Positions 1 through 8,289 of a stretch of 64,000 nucleotides of DNA are shown here, piece after piece. A model generated the notes under the pieces. The model was given only the letters and a program-made list of their open reading frames with translations. It ran no database searches and had not been told where the DNA came from. The position numbers and the translations under genes were made by a program. Numbering within the stretch: position 1 is the first letter of the stretch; each line of letters starts with the position of its first letter. Origin of the DNA: Paenibacillus pinihumi DSM 23905 = JCM 16419 (GTDB taxonomy: Bacteria; Bacillota; Bacilli; Paenibacillales; Paenibacillaceae); assembly GCF_000422505.1 (NCBI RefSeq), contig NZ_AULX01000020.1:1-64000 (forward strand), read 5' to 3'.

Positions 1-260
1 TATTTCTCCTTGTACAAGGTCACCACCCGTTCCTTGATTTCATCCGCCAGCGCATGGCTCGGTTTCCGACCCCGGTTTCCATGGGCAAGTTTTTGTGCGC
101 CTCCTGTCTGGTAGTTTTTCTTCAACCGGATGACCTGGCGCTGCGTCATCCCCAAGGCTGCCGCTCCCTCCGCATTCGTCATATGTCCCTCAAGAATCTT
201 CTCCACTACGTGTACCTTCTTCAGTTCGGCTTTTGTCAACGTAATTGTCTCCTGTCCCAT
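1..260 (-). CDS. ISNCY-like transposase, N-terminal part (cut by window edge)
   Basis: Reading the minus strand from the ATG at 258-260 gives an open frame of 86 codons that runs off the left edge. It begins MGQETITLTKAELKKVHVVE, followed by a helix-turn-helix-like stretch with TNAEGAAALGMTQRQVIRL and then a basic HGNRGRKPSHAL segment. This resembles the N-terminus of ISNCY (IS1202/ISDol1-type) transposases, which use a DDE integrase core that would lie outside the window. The family call rests on recalled motif similarity. Whether the element is intact cannot be told from here. Confidence 0.75.
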   Translation of the reverse strand, partial: MGQETITLTKAELKKVHVVEKILEGHMTNAEGAAALGMTQRQVIRLKKNYQTGGAQKLAHGNRGRKPSHALADEIKERVVTLYKEK

Positions 261-262
261 AG

Positions 263-299
263 TGACATTATCTCAGAACAGTTATGGGATGACATTATC
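263..299. repeat. Paired TGACATTATC repeats at the probable IS end
   Basis: The 10-mer TGACATTATC occurs at 263-272 and again at 290-299, a 27-base period, just upstream of the transposase start. Placed at the outer end of the element, these could be transposase binding repeats near the terminal inverted repeat. The exact IS boundary is not visible because the other end is outside the window. Confidence 0.45.
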
Positions 300-331
300 A
301 CAGACGAATAACATAAAAACGTGAAAAAGTA

Positions 332-386
332 TTGACAGAAAAGCAATACGGGTATATATTGAAAACAAAATGTTTCCCTAGGTAAA
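332..386 (+). promoter_or_regulatory. Promoter and MntR-like operator of the metal ABC operon
   Basis: A near-consensus sigma-A promoter is visible: TTGACA at 332-337, 17 bases, then TATATT at 355-360. Immediately downstream lies the imperfect palindrome TTTCCCTAGGTAAA at 373-386, centred between 379 and 380, with a single mismatched base pair. Its position over the expected start site and its GTTTCCCTAGG-like sequence resemble MntR (DtxR family) boxes upstream of Bacillus manganese transporters. Repression by Mn(II)-MntR is therefore inferred; a Zur or other DtxR-type regulator is the alternative. Confidence 0.6.
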
Positions 387-463
387 AACTTTAGTACAAC
401 TTCATATTTATTTTCTTTGGGAAAATAAATTGTTGTAACGACAAAAAAAGAGGCGATCCATTT

Positions 464-1207
464 ATGATACAAGTGAGAAATTTGAATGTCGATTATTTTG
501 GCAATTCTGCTCTCCAACAACTCGATATCGATATCCCGCTCGGATATTCCGTTGGAATTATCGGGCCTAACGGAGCAGGCAAATCCACCTTTATCAAAGC
601 ACTGCTGGGAGTCATTCCAAGACGGAGCGGAACTATTCTTGTCAACGGGACGGACATCTCGCAAGTCAAAAAAGACATTGCGTATGTTCCCCAAAAAAGC
701 GATGTCGATCTTACATTCCCGATCACTGTAAGGGACACCGTGCTGACCGGAACCTATCCAAAGCTGAGGCTGTTCCGCAGACCCGGCAAAAAGGAAAAAG
801 AACATGTCGAGCGCTGCATGGAAATGGTGGACATTCGCGACCTTGCCCACAAACAAATCAGCAACTTGTCGGGCGGCCAGCTTCAACGGGTATTTATTGC
901 CCGGGCGCTTGCCCAGCAGGCCAGTATCTTTTTTCTGGACGAACCGTTTGTAGGTATTGACCTGGTTAGTGAGAGAATTATTGTTGATCTTCTCAAGAAG
1001 TTACGCAAGGAGGGAAAAACCATTCTTGTCGTTCATCACGACTTGCATGAGGTCGAAGAATACTTTGACAAAACCATCATTCTAAATAAGAAGTTAATTG
1101 CGTTTGGCGATGTCGATACCACGTTTACAAGCCACAATATTCAATCGGCATATGGCGCTTCTCTGGGGAATGTGCAGATTAAAGGTTTGGGGGGTGTCCA
1201 GGCATGA
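464..1207 (+). CDS. Metal (Mn/Zn) ABC transporter ATP-binding protein
   Basis: This 247-residue nucleotide-binding subunit would energise metal import across the cytoplasmic membrane. Walker A (GPNGAGKS) lies at residues 34-41, the signature LSGGQ near 137, Walker B with FFLDEP near 160, and an H-loop histidine in VVHHD near 192. The length and the MIQVRNLNVDY start match the PsaB/MntB/ZnuC group. The start has an AAGAGGCG ribosome site. The gene overlaps the following permease by ATGA, so the two are translationally coupled. Gene order ATPase-permease-binding protein matches the psaBCA arrangement of streptococci. Confidence 0.9.
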   Translation: MIQVRNLNVDYFGNSALQQLDIDIPLGYSVGIIGPNGAGKSTFIKALLGVIPRRSGTILVNGTDISQVKKDIAYVPQKSDVDLTFPITVRDTVLTGTYPKLRLFRRPGKKEKEHVERCMEMVDIRDLAHKQISNLSGGQLQRVFIARALAQQASIFFLDEPFVGIDLVSERIIVDLLKKLRKEGKTILVVHHDLHEVEEYFDKTIILNKKLIAFGDVDTTFTSHNIQSAYGASLGNVQIKGLGGVQA

Positions 1208-2046
1208 TTGAATGGATGGCAAATATGTTGAATGTGCCGATTTACGCCCTGAATGCCGGTCTGTCCGCCATCATTTTGGGTGTCGTATCCGGGGTGCTGG
1301 GAAGCTTCATTGTATTGCGCAAAATGTCCTTGATGGGCGATGCCCTCTCCCATGCAGTTTTGCCCGGCGTGGCGATTTCATACATTCTGGGAATCAACCT
1401 GCTGCTCGGGGCGTCCATATTCGGGCTGCTGGCTGCCGTATTGATTCAATTTATTACGAATCGCAGCACGATTAAAAGTGACACGTCAATCGGCATCATT
1501 TTAAGTTCATTTTTTGCACTCGGCATTGTCCTGATTACGTTTGCCCACAGCGGACTTGATCTGACCCATATCCTGTTTGGCAATATTCTCGCGGTTCCCA
1601 AATCGGAATTGCTGCAATCCTTTATCATTATGCTTATCGTCATTGCTGTCGTCAGCTTATTTTACAAGGAGCTTCTGATCAGTTCATTCGATCCGGTTGT
1701 TTCCAAAGCCTACGGACTAAAGACCAACTTTTATCACTACCTGTTAATGATGCTCTTATCCGTTGTGACGGTCTCCTCACTGTCCCAGGTCGGCATCGTG
1801 CTTGTTATAGCCATGCTGGTTATACCAGCCGCGACGTCTTATCTATGGACCAATAAACTGCTGCACATGATAATATTGGCCTCTGTTTATGGCGCAGCAT
1901 GCGGTGTGGCAGGAGTCCTGATCAGCTTTACTTATAATTTGCCGACAAGTGCTACCATCGTTCTCGTCGGTGTAACGGGCTTTGGTATTTCCTTTATCAT
2001 TTCGCCCAAAAACAACTTTTTTAAGAAGGGATTGAAAGTACATTGA
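1204..2046 (+). CDS. Metal ABC transporter permease (ABC-3 family)
   Basis: A 280-residue integral membrane protein with about eight hydrophobic segments and the ABC-3 family pattern, including LRKMSLMGDALSHAVLPGVA near residue 40, where the family coupling region lies. It would form the homodimeric channel for Mn(II) or Zn(II) with the upstream ATPase. Its ATG overlaps the ATPase stop, and its own stop TGA overlaps the TTG start of the binding-protein gene, so all three genes are tightly coupled. Manganese is favoured by the binding-protein residues and the operator-like sequence, but the permease itself does not discriminate between metals. Confidence 0.9.
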   Translation: MIEWMANMLNVPIYALNAGLSAIILGVVSGVLGSFIVLRKMSLMGDALSHAVLPGVAISYILGINLLLGASIFGLLAAVLIQFITNRSTIKSDTSIGIILSSFFALGIVLITFAHSGLDLTHILFGNILAVPKSELLQSFIIMLIVIAVVSLFYKELLISSFDPVVSKAYGLKTNFYHYLLMMLLSVVTVSSLSQVGIVLVIAMLVIPAATSYLWTNKLLHMIILASVYGAACGVAGVLISFTYNLPTSATIVLVGVTGFGISFIISPKNNFFKKGLKVH

Positions 2047-2963
2047 AGAAAAATGCAATCTGGATCATCGCCTTGATGGCAGTATTCGTATCCGCATGCT
2101 CCAGTGGAAACAATGCACCCGCAGCCTCGGACGGAAAATTGAAAATTGTGGCAACCTATTCGATTATCGCCGATATGGTGGAGAATATCGCCGGAGACAA
2201 GGCTGAAGTATACAGCATGGTTCCTATTGGCACAGACCCGCATATGTATGACCCACTGCCTAAGGATACCCAGAAAGTTTCACAGGCTGATCTGGTCTTC
2301 TACAACGGTCTTAACCTCGAAACGGGGAAAGGCTGGTTCCAAAACCTGCTGGAGGTTACGAACAAAAAAGACGTTGCCTTTGTCGTATCGGAAGAAGTCA
2401 CACCGATGCACCTGACTGAAAAAGGCCAGGAATCAGAGGAAGATCCGCATGCCTGGCTCGACATTCAAAATGGGATCAAGTATGTCGATGTCATAGCCAA
2501 AAGGATTATCGAAGCGGACCCGGACAATAAGGACTATTACCTGAAGAATCAAGCCGATTATGTAGCCAAACTTGAAGAAACCGATCAGTACGCCAAACAG
2601 GAAATTCAGAAAGTACCCGAAAACAAACGGATATTGGTTACCAGTGAAGGCGCATTTAAATACTTTTCCAAAGCCTACGGGTTTCAAGCCGCTTATATCT
2701 GGGAAATCAACACCGATAACCAGGGAACTCCGGACCAAATGAACCGGATCGTTGACATTATTAAAAGCAAACAGGTTCCTGCCTTGTTCGTGGAAACAAG
2801 CATAAACCCAAAGACGATGGAAACCGTCTCCACTGAAACCGGCGTTCCGATTCATTCAAAAATCTTTACGGACTCCCTGGCCAAAAAAGGCGAGCAAGGG
2901 GACACTTATATCACAATGGTCAAATGGAATATTGATAAGGTTATTGAAGGTCTGACACAATAA
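2043..2963 (+). CDS. Metal ABC transporter substrate-binding lipoprotein (PsaA/MntA-like)
   Basis: This cluster 9 (TroA/ZnuA) binding protein has 306 residues. A signal peptide ends in the lipobox VSAC with the modified cysteine at residue 19. The four metal ligands are recognisable: His67 in TDPHMYDP, His near 139 in EDPHAWLD, a Glu in VTSEGAFKYF near 205 and an Asp in FTDSLAKKG near 280. His-His-Glu-Asp is the PsaA/MntA manganese-type set; a long His-rich zinc loop is absent. It starts at a TTG whose last two bases belong to the permease stop codon. A hairpin terminator follows. Confidence 0.9.
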   Translation: MKKNAIWIIALMAVFVSACSSGNNAPAASDGKLKIVATYSIIADMVENIAGDKAEVYSMVPIGTDPHMYDPLPKDTQKVSQADLVFYNGLNLETGKGWFQNLLEVTNKKDVAFVVSEEVTPMHLTEKGQESEEDPHAWLDIQNGIKYVDVIAKRIIEADPDNKDYYLKNQADYVAKLEETDQYAKQEIQKVPENKRILVTSEGAFKYFSKAYGFQAAYIWEINTDNQGTPDQMNRIVDIIKSKQVPALFVETSINPKTMETVSTETGVPIHSKIFTDSLAKKGEQGDTYITMVKWNIDKVIEGLTQ

Positions 2964-2972
2964 ATTTCGAGG

Positions 2973-3006
2973 AACAGAGCAGCTTTTAACAGCGGCTCTG
3001 TTTTTT
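2973..3006 (+). terminator. Terminator of the metal ABC operon
   Basis: AACAGAGC at 2973-2980 pairs with GCTCTGTT at 2995-3002 and is followed by a T-run, ten bases after the binding-protein stop codon. Confidence 0.85.
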
Positions 3007-3057
3007 AGTAACTAAATACGAAGCCCAGCCGCGGAGTCTCAAAAAGATAATCACGGA

Positions 3058-3936
3058 TTAATAATTGTCAGGCGGAGCACTTAATCTTGTTTCCGGCCTA
3101 AAGTATTTGATGTAGTTATGATAAAATGCCGTTTCTTTAAACCCGAGACTTTCATATAAGTTTTTTGCGAAATTACCTTTTACTACTTCCAGTACGGCCT
3201 TATCTTCCCCCCTGCCAACAATTTCATTAACAAGAAATTGAACAAAAGGTCTTCCATACCCTCGTGATTGATGTTCAATTGAAACCGCAACGATGCTTAT
3301 TTTATTTCCATCGATTTTTCCTATGGCTACGATTGTATCATCAACAGTCATGACAAACATATTATCTTTATTCTTGGCAAACTGTTCCCGCTCCCATTCT
3401 ACAGGGGTATAGAAATACGACGGGTACATACCTACACGCTGCCGCATATGGTAAAATGCCAATTCGCAAATCCGATCCCACGCCAAGTAATCCTCATCAT
3501 CATAATTTCTGACCCTGATGTCAGCCTGAGGAAATAATTCTCCGGTACGTTCCATAATGTAGGATGAGAAATACAAGCGGTACCCCTGGTTCTCCAGAAG
3601 CTTAATAGAATCATCCGAACAATTAATAAATAGGGTATGCTCTACTTGTTCATTATGTATAAGCATTTTTTCATATTCTGTTACAAGTATGGAGCCGATG
3701 TTCATTGCATCATGCTCTTTGCTCACATAAAGCGTTGCCTGTGGTTTTCTGCCGAAGCCGTTAAAGGACAGAAATCCTGCAAGCACCGTATTTACAGAGG
3801 CTACCAAAATATTGTCCTTATTGCTTGCTTCATCCTTATAAAAATTAGTCAATAGATCTTTGCGGTTGAGCAACATATGTTCAATTCGTTCTCTATCTCG
3901 TGGAGGCTGATATTTTTCTATTAAAATTCCGTTCAT
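3058..3936 (-). CDS. Tandem-domain GNAT N-acetyltransferase
   Basis: A 292-residue protein with two GNAT-like halves. The C-terminal half carries the acetyl-CoA pyrophosphate-loop pattern, here EHQSRGYGRPFVQFLVNEIV, followed by an NFAKNLYESLGFKETAFYHNY tail typical of GNAT domains. The N-terminal half (about residues 1-140) has GNAT-like ISVNTVLAGFLSFNGFG and NQGYRLYFSSYIMERTG segments but a weaker CoA loop. The ATG at 3936 has a strong AAAGGAGGGAGC site. The substrate cannot be read from sequence. The gene stands alone and is convergent with the metal transporter operon. Confidence 0.8.
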   Translation of the reverse strand: MNGILIEKYQPPRDRERIEHMLLNRKDLLTNFYKDEASNKDNILVASVNTVLAGFLSFNGFGRKPQATLYVSKEHDAMNIGSILVTEYEKMLIHNEQVEHTLFINCSDDSIKLLENQGYRLYFSSYIMERTGELFPQADIRVRNYDDEDYLAWDRICELAFYHMRQRVGMYPSYFYTPVEWEREQFAKNKDNMFVMTVDDTIVAIGKIDGNKISIVAVSIEHQSRGYGRPFVQFLVNEIVGRGEDKAVLEVVKGNFAKNLYESLGFKETAFYHNYIKYFRPETRLSAPPDNY

Positions 3937-4179
3937 TCGCTCCCTCCTTTTACTTCCATTATTAACAGGTTCTCTAGAATACCAATTTTATAAGGAAAAG
4001 TCCAGCACCTTCAGGATAAATTCCTTCCGAATCTGTCTGCCTGTTTCTTCAATAAATGTGGTACAGTACAATATTTAGGGAAACAATTGATATCACCTCA
4101 AAAAAACTTTTCAGCCGCTTGTGGCTTTTTACCCTTCTGCGGTGTCTAATCCTATGCAAGATCAAGAGGAGGTTCAGAT

Positions 4180-5415
4180 ATGTCCGGCGCCTATGACAAC
4201 CGCCCTGTTTATCCGGATGAACAGAGCAGCATCCAACGATTTGAAAACAACTGCGAGCAATACCGCAGCAGAATCCGCAGCTATATTGCGCTAAAATTAA
4301 ATGCAGCGGCAGCGGAGGACTTGACGCAGCAGGTGTTCCTGAAAGCCTTCGAAAACCTGCATACGTTTAAGGAAAACTCGAGTTTCTTTACATGGATTTT
4401 TAAAATCGCCGAAAACACGGTGAAAAACGAATATCGAAGCTTAGCTCGAAAAAAAGAAATGCCTTATGATTTTACAAGCTATGATTCATGGTCCGTCTCC
4501 CTTGATTTTGCCAAGTATATCGAAATTCGTATAGATATCAGCTCGGCGTTAAACAAGCTCAGCGAACTGGATCAGCAGATTATATCGCTCCGTTTTTTTC
4601 TGGACTGCACCTTGCAGGATATTGCACGTATCGTCAGCATGCGTGAAAGTGCCGTAAAAAACAGGCTGTACCGTTCGCTTGAGAAACTAAGAAAAGAACT
4701 GAAAGAGTGGGGTGACCTTGCCGTTATGTCAATACTGGATATGATTTCTATTGTGAGCAAAAATGAGGGCAAAGACTCGAAAGAGCATCAGGATCAGGTG
4801 CATCAGGATCTGTTCAATGTTCTGAAAGAAAATGTGGAACGGATTTCGTCCAAATTCAAGCATCGTCCTTCCAATAAAATTATTATTGAAATGTACCCGG
4901 ATCTTCCGACCTTCCATCAAGCGGTTGGTGAGGCCGACGCACCGAATTGGTTCATGGGGACGATCGAGGGCAACCGCCTAAAAATCGTATCTCCCCTTAA
5001 TCCTGGGCCGGAGCATACGTATCAATCGATTATCAATTCGACCTTGCACCTGTATACGATGTGGCTGATTGAAGATATTAATGCCCAGGCGCCGAAATGG
5101 GTGCGTCAAGGGATTGGCGGCTACGAAGCGAAGCAAATGACAGAAGCGTTCATCGCAAATACGACAACAGAAGCCGTTCGCCGCGGGAATATCCCGGCCT
5201 TCCATGAATTCAATAATGATACGTGGGATTTCGAGACGATGCTGGGCTTCCAATATTCCTATTTAATCGTGGAATTCATCATGGAAAATTACGGACTGGA
5301 TGCGCTGAATCAAATTATCCGGGCGCCTCATGATTTCACTGGTGTCTTCAATCGTTCAGAGTCCGAGCTGCATGAGCAATGGGTTTCGTATATGAAAACC
5401 AAATTCAATATTTAA
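4180..5415 (+). CDS. ECF-type sigma factor fused to a degenerate peptidase-MA-like domain
   Basis: The first ~180 residues of this 411-residue protein are an ECF sigma factor: region 2 at about 25-95 (DLTQQVFLKAFENLHTF, FTWIFKIAENTVKNEYR) and region 4 at about 125-175 (LSELDQQIISLRFFLDCTLQDIA). Residues ~215-411 resemble peptidase-MA/collagenase-like gluzincins, but the expected HEYTH helix reads HLYTM (His290, Leu291, Tyr292, Thr293, Met294) and the downstream WLxEG reads WVRQG from Trp307. The zinc and catalytic residues are therefore lost and the domain is probably a binding or sensing module. The ATG has an AGAGGAGG site. No anti-sigma gene is adjacent, suggesting that the C-terminal domain controls activity. 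Confidence 0.85.
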   Translation: MSGAYDNRPVYPDEQSSIQRFENNCEQYRSRIRSYIALKLNAAAAEDLTQQVFLKAFENLHTFKENSSFFTWIFKIAENTVKNEYRSLARKKEMPYDFTSYDSWSVSLDFAKYIEIRIDISSALNKLSELDQQIISLRFFLDCTLQDIARIVSMRESAVKNRLYRSLEKLRKELKEWGDLAVMSILDMISIVSKNEGKDSKEHQDQVHQDLFNVLKENVERISSKFKHRPSNKIIIEMYPDLPTFHQAVGEADAPNWFMGTIEGNRLKIVSPLNPGPEHTYQSIINSTLHLYTMWLIEDINAQAPKWVRQGIGGYEAKQMTEAFIANTTTEAVRRGNIPAFHEFNNDTWDFETMLGFQYSYLIVEFIMENYGLDALNQIIRAPHDFTGVFNRSESELHEQWVSYMKTKFNI

Positions 5416-5423
5416 TTGAAAAG

Positions 5424-5472
5424 AGCTGTCTTCCTTGTAGCAAATAAATCTGCTTGGGGGAGACAGCTTTCC
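5424..5472 (+). terminator. Probable terminator of the sigma factor gene
   Basis: AGCTGTCT at 5424-5431 pairs with AGACAGCT at 5461-5468, followed by only a short T-tract (TTTCCTC). The loop is long and the T-run weak, so this is a moderate call. Confidence 0.5.
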
Positions 5473-5574
5473 TCTATTTATTCAGTACGCTAGTAATGGA
5501 GCAGGCGTTCGTTATCATGCCACTAATCCATCATGGTATCCCCGCCCGGTGTTTCAATTCGTTGCTTTGGAACA

Positions 5575-6951
5575 TTATAGCATAAGAAGCTGTTCAACAA
5601 CTTCCTCAAGCTTCAATCCCCTGGAGCCCTTAACCAATACAATTGAATTTGGTTGTATGATTAATTCTATTGCTTTCGCAATTTCTTCTTTCTGCCGGAA
5701 TGCTGTCACATGCCCTTTTGGAAAAACTCCACTTGCCTCCAGTGCTATGAATTCAGCAAGTTTTCCGACTGTGAAAACGTAATCTACACATCTGGGGTCT
5801 AACAATCGCCCAATTTCCTGATGGAACCTGGTTTCGTTTTCCCCTAATTCCAACATGTCGCCTAAAACTACAATTTTTTGATTGTATTCGGAAAGTTTCT
5901 GAAAGGTTTCAATTGCACTTCTCATTGAAGTCGGACTAGCATTCCACGCGTCATTTATAATAGTGAAGCCGGATTTTGCTTTAGACTTTTCCATTCTCAT
6001 ACCCGTTATTTCGAGTTCTTTCAGACCCTTTGTTATGTTATCGCTGGTTACTCCCAAATGCTGGGCTACTGCAATAGATGCAAGTGCATTATTAACATGA
6101 TGTGCCCCTAATAAAGGAAAACTATAGGGATGATCATTTAACACGAAGGTTGTTCTGTCAGACAAAACAGAAATTGAATCTGCAAAATAATCGTTCTGAT
6201 TGGCCGTTCCAAAACGAATGAACTTAACGGATTCATGGAAGTGAAGCTTTTTCACACCCTCCTCCAACAACTCCTCGTCACCGTTGAAGACAAGTACACT
6301 ATTTTCAGGCAAACCATTTGTGATTTGCAATTTTGCTTGGGCAATGTTTTCCCTTGATCCGAAATTGGATATGTGAGATTCACCTATCATCGTCAACACT
6401 ACAACATCCGGCCCGGCGATGCCTGCTAATCGTTCCATTTCTCCGGGGTAACTAATCCCCATTTCCAAAACAACCACTTCAGCGTCTTGACTCGTTTCAA
6501 GTAACGTTAGAGGCAATCCGTATTGTCCATTCAGATTCCCTTTTGTCTTGTGTACTTTAAAAGTAGTGCTCAGTATGGAACTCATCATATCTTTCGTTGT
6601 TGTTTTTCCATTGCTTCCGGTTATTCCGATTATGATGGCGTTTAATTCCGTGCGGTATGCTTTAGCTAAAGCTTGTAATGCAATGAAAGTATCCTCGACA
6701 ATAATTAAGGGAATTTTCGGAGGAGGATTTGGATGATTGCTTTGCCACAAAGAAGCAACTGCACCATTGCCTATTGCGTGTAAAATATATTTATGCCCAT
6801 CATCATTCCTGATAATGGGTATAAAAAGATTACCTTGTTGTGTTGTTTTGGAATCAATGGACACGCCATTAATGATTATCGTTTGAGAATCGGGAAGCCA
6901 TACTTTTCCTGATACCATCTTTGCAATATCATTCAAGTTTTTTTGTATCAA
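5575..6951 (-). CDS. murF: UDP-N-acetylmuramoyl-tripeptide--D-alanyl-D-alanine ligase
   Basis: MurF ligase, which adds D-Ala-D-Ala to the peptidoglycan precursor in the cytoplasm. The ATP loop GITGSNGKTTTKD lies near residue 109. The Mur-family segments VVVLEMGISYPGEMERLAGI, FIINDAWNASPTSMRSA-like (here TIINDAWNASPTSMR) and the C-terminal VLVKGSRGLKLEEVV are present. I choose the TTG at 6951, which follows GAGAGGGG with seven bases spacing and gives 458 residues, the usual MurF length. An ATG at 7017 is in frame but has no ribosome site. No ddl or other mur gene is adjacent, so this may be a second, accessory copy. Confidence 0.88.
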   Translation of the reverse strand: MIQKNLNDIAKMVSGKVWLPDSQTIIINGVSIDSKTTQQGNLFIPIIRNDDGHKYILHAIGNGAVASLWQSNHPNPPPKIPLIIVEDTFIALQALAKAYRTELNAIIIGITGSNGKTTTKDMMSSILSTTFKVHKTKGNLNGQYGLPLTLLETSQDAEVVVLEMGISYPGEMERLAGIAGPDVVVLTMIGESHISNFGSRENIAQAKLQITNGLPENSVLVFNGDEELLEEGVKKLHFHESVKFIRFGTANQNDYFADSISVLSDRTTFVLNDHPYSFPLLGAHHVNNALASIAVAQHLGVTSDNITKGLKELEITGMRMEKSKAKSGFTIINDAWNASPTSMRSAIETFQKLSEYNQKIVVLGDMLELGENETRFHQEIGRLLDPRCVDYVFTVGKLAEFIALEASGVFPKGHVTAFRQKEEIAKAIELIIQPNSIVLVKGSRGLKLEEVVEQLLML

Positions 6952-7082
6952 AATATATCCCCTCTCTATGTAATTCAACAAAAAAAGTGGATCGTCCATT
7001 TTGCACCTTGAATTCATTGATTACGGCTGAACTATAAATCATCCAGCATCAAATTGTATGATGCGTTATCGTTGGCCTGTAG

Positions 7083-7601
7083 TTATAAGTGGCGCTTATA
7101 ATACATTTCAAAAGATGCTTTGGTCTCCTCGTACGGAGGAATATTCAAAAATTCAACTTGTTCAATATTCAAATGAAAGAAGTCTTTTGCTAATATTTTT
7201 ATAATGTCTTCAATACTATTCATATCCCAATCCCTTGATAACTTTGACCAGACATAAATATAAATTGGCTTGTGCCCTTTGGAATTTATTGGAGCAAGAT
7301 GAGGCACTTGGTCTGAAAGATCTTCCTCATCCCTTGGGTATATATAACTATATCCTACATCCAAGTCACTATTTAAAAACTCTTCAATTTCATCACAGAA
7401 TTCTTTGTTCTCATTTCTATCAAGTTCGTGGTTTAACACATAGGTAAGAGAGGCCTGTGTATTTAAATCAAAGTATCCTAAAAAGGTATGTTTCTCCTTG
7501 TCTGAATATAAGGTGATTTCATCATTACGACTTTTGTCACAAAATCCATATACGCCATACCAAAATAGGGAGTGGCGGACATGTACATATATCGTTTTCA
7601 T
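7083..7601 (-). CDS. Hypothetical protein, 172 residues
   Basis: I do not recognise this family. The product is soluble, acidic and rich in aromatic residues, starting MKTIYVHVRHSLFWYGVYGF, with an acidic middle (EEFLNSDLDVGY, PRDEEDLSD) and no signal peptide or membrane segment. A GAGG sequence lies about 12 bases before the ATG. It sits in a run of small minus-strand genes (7.1-10 kb) with loose spacing. Small acidic proteins of this sort are common among immunity and stress proteins, but no motif supports such a role here. Coding is supported by the uninterrupted frame and initiation context. Confidence 0.6.
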   Translation of the reverse strand: MKTIYVHVRHSLFWYGVYGFCDKSRNDEITLYSDKEKHTFLGYFDLNTQASLTYVLNHELDRNENKEFCDEIEEFLNSDLDVGYSYIYPRDEEDLSDQVPHLAPINSKGHKPIYIYVWSKLSRDWDMNSIEDIIKILAKDFFHLNIEQVEFLNIPPYEETKASFEMYYKRHL

Positions 7602-7667
7602 AGTATTCCACTAGCCTCATGTTCCGTTATTCGGAAAATTGAGTGAACAATCCTTTAAAAACCAGGA

Positions 7668-8216
7668 TCAAGGAGCAAAGACCTCCGGATTATCGTTTCG
7701 CCAAGCCCCGATACAACCGATTAAACAGGCGGTGTAGCTTCTCATTCTCATTTGGGTCTCACTGTAAGCATATTCAATTGCGATATTGATTCCCGGCTTA
7801 CGCCATGCTAGAAGACGACCGGAAAATCCAGGCCATTCACATTCTTCATCCAATTCAGGTTGCCCATATGCTTTTACCGACTCAATCGGTGTTGAACTCA
7901 TCATAATTCCTGCGGGAAGGTTCCCGGGAAATGGAGATTTAATTCTGTCATCTGACCCGGGCGCCAGAAAGTGTATGGCTCCAATAATCCATTCATCCTG
8001 ATTCGTATATCGGAGTCCGGTTAAATCATTTATTTTTGGCATGCGATAAATATCGATGCGGATCGATGATTTTACAGACCATATAATATCGTCGTTGAAA
8101 TAACTGTTCGGGGCTGGCATTCTCTTGACACCAAAGGATTGCAGCACAGATTGGACATTCTTAGCGATATATGGATGTCCAAGCATTTCAATGAGCTGTT
8201 CAGATGCTTCGTTCAT
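7668..8216 (-). CDS. Hypothetical protein, about 182 residues
   Basis: Unrecognised soluble protein beginning MNEASEQLIEMLGHPYIAKN. The ATG at 8216 follows GAAAGGAACGG. A TTG at 8237 is also in frame but would lie upstream of that site, so the shorter form is preferred. The sequence has a SFGVKRMPAPNSYFNDDIIW segment and Trp/Pro-rich loops without known catalytic motifs. No transmembrane segment is evident. It is separated by 66 bases from the preceding minus-strand gene and by 73 from the following one, so operon membership is uncertain. Confidence 0.6.
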   Translation of the reverse strand: MNEASEQLIEMLGHPYIAKNVQSVLQSFGVKRMPAPNSYFNDDIIWSVKSSIRIDIYRMPKINDLTGLRYTNQDEWIIGAIHFLAPGSDDRIKSPFPGNLPAGIMMSSTPIESVKAYGQPELDEECEWPGFSGRLLAWRKPGINIAIEYAYSETQMRMRSYTACLIGCIGAWRNDNPEVFAP

Positions 8217-8289
8217 TCTTATAACCGTTCCTTTCAATCGCTCAAGGTGCGCAACGAGTTAAAGTCATTGCTGCCTTCAGCGAACTTTA

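Noticed and set aside
236-886. 216-codon minus-strand frame over the metal ABC ATPase gene
   Set aside because: It lies antisense to a clear ATPase gene, has no ribosome site and no recognisable sequence.
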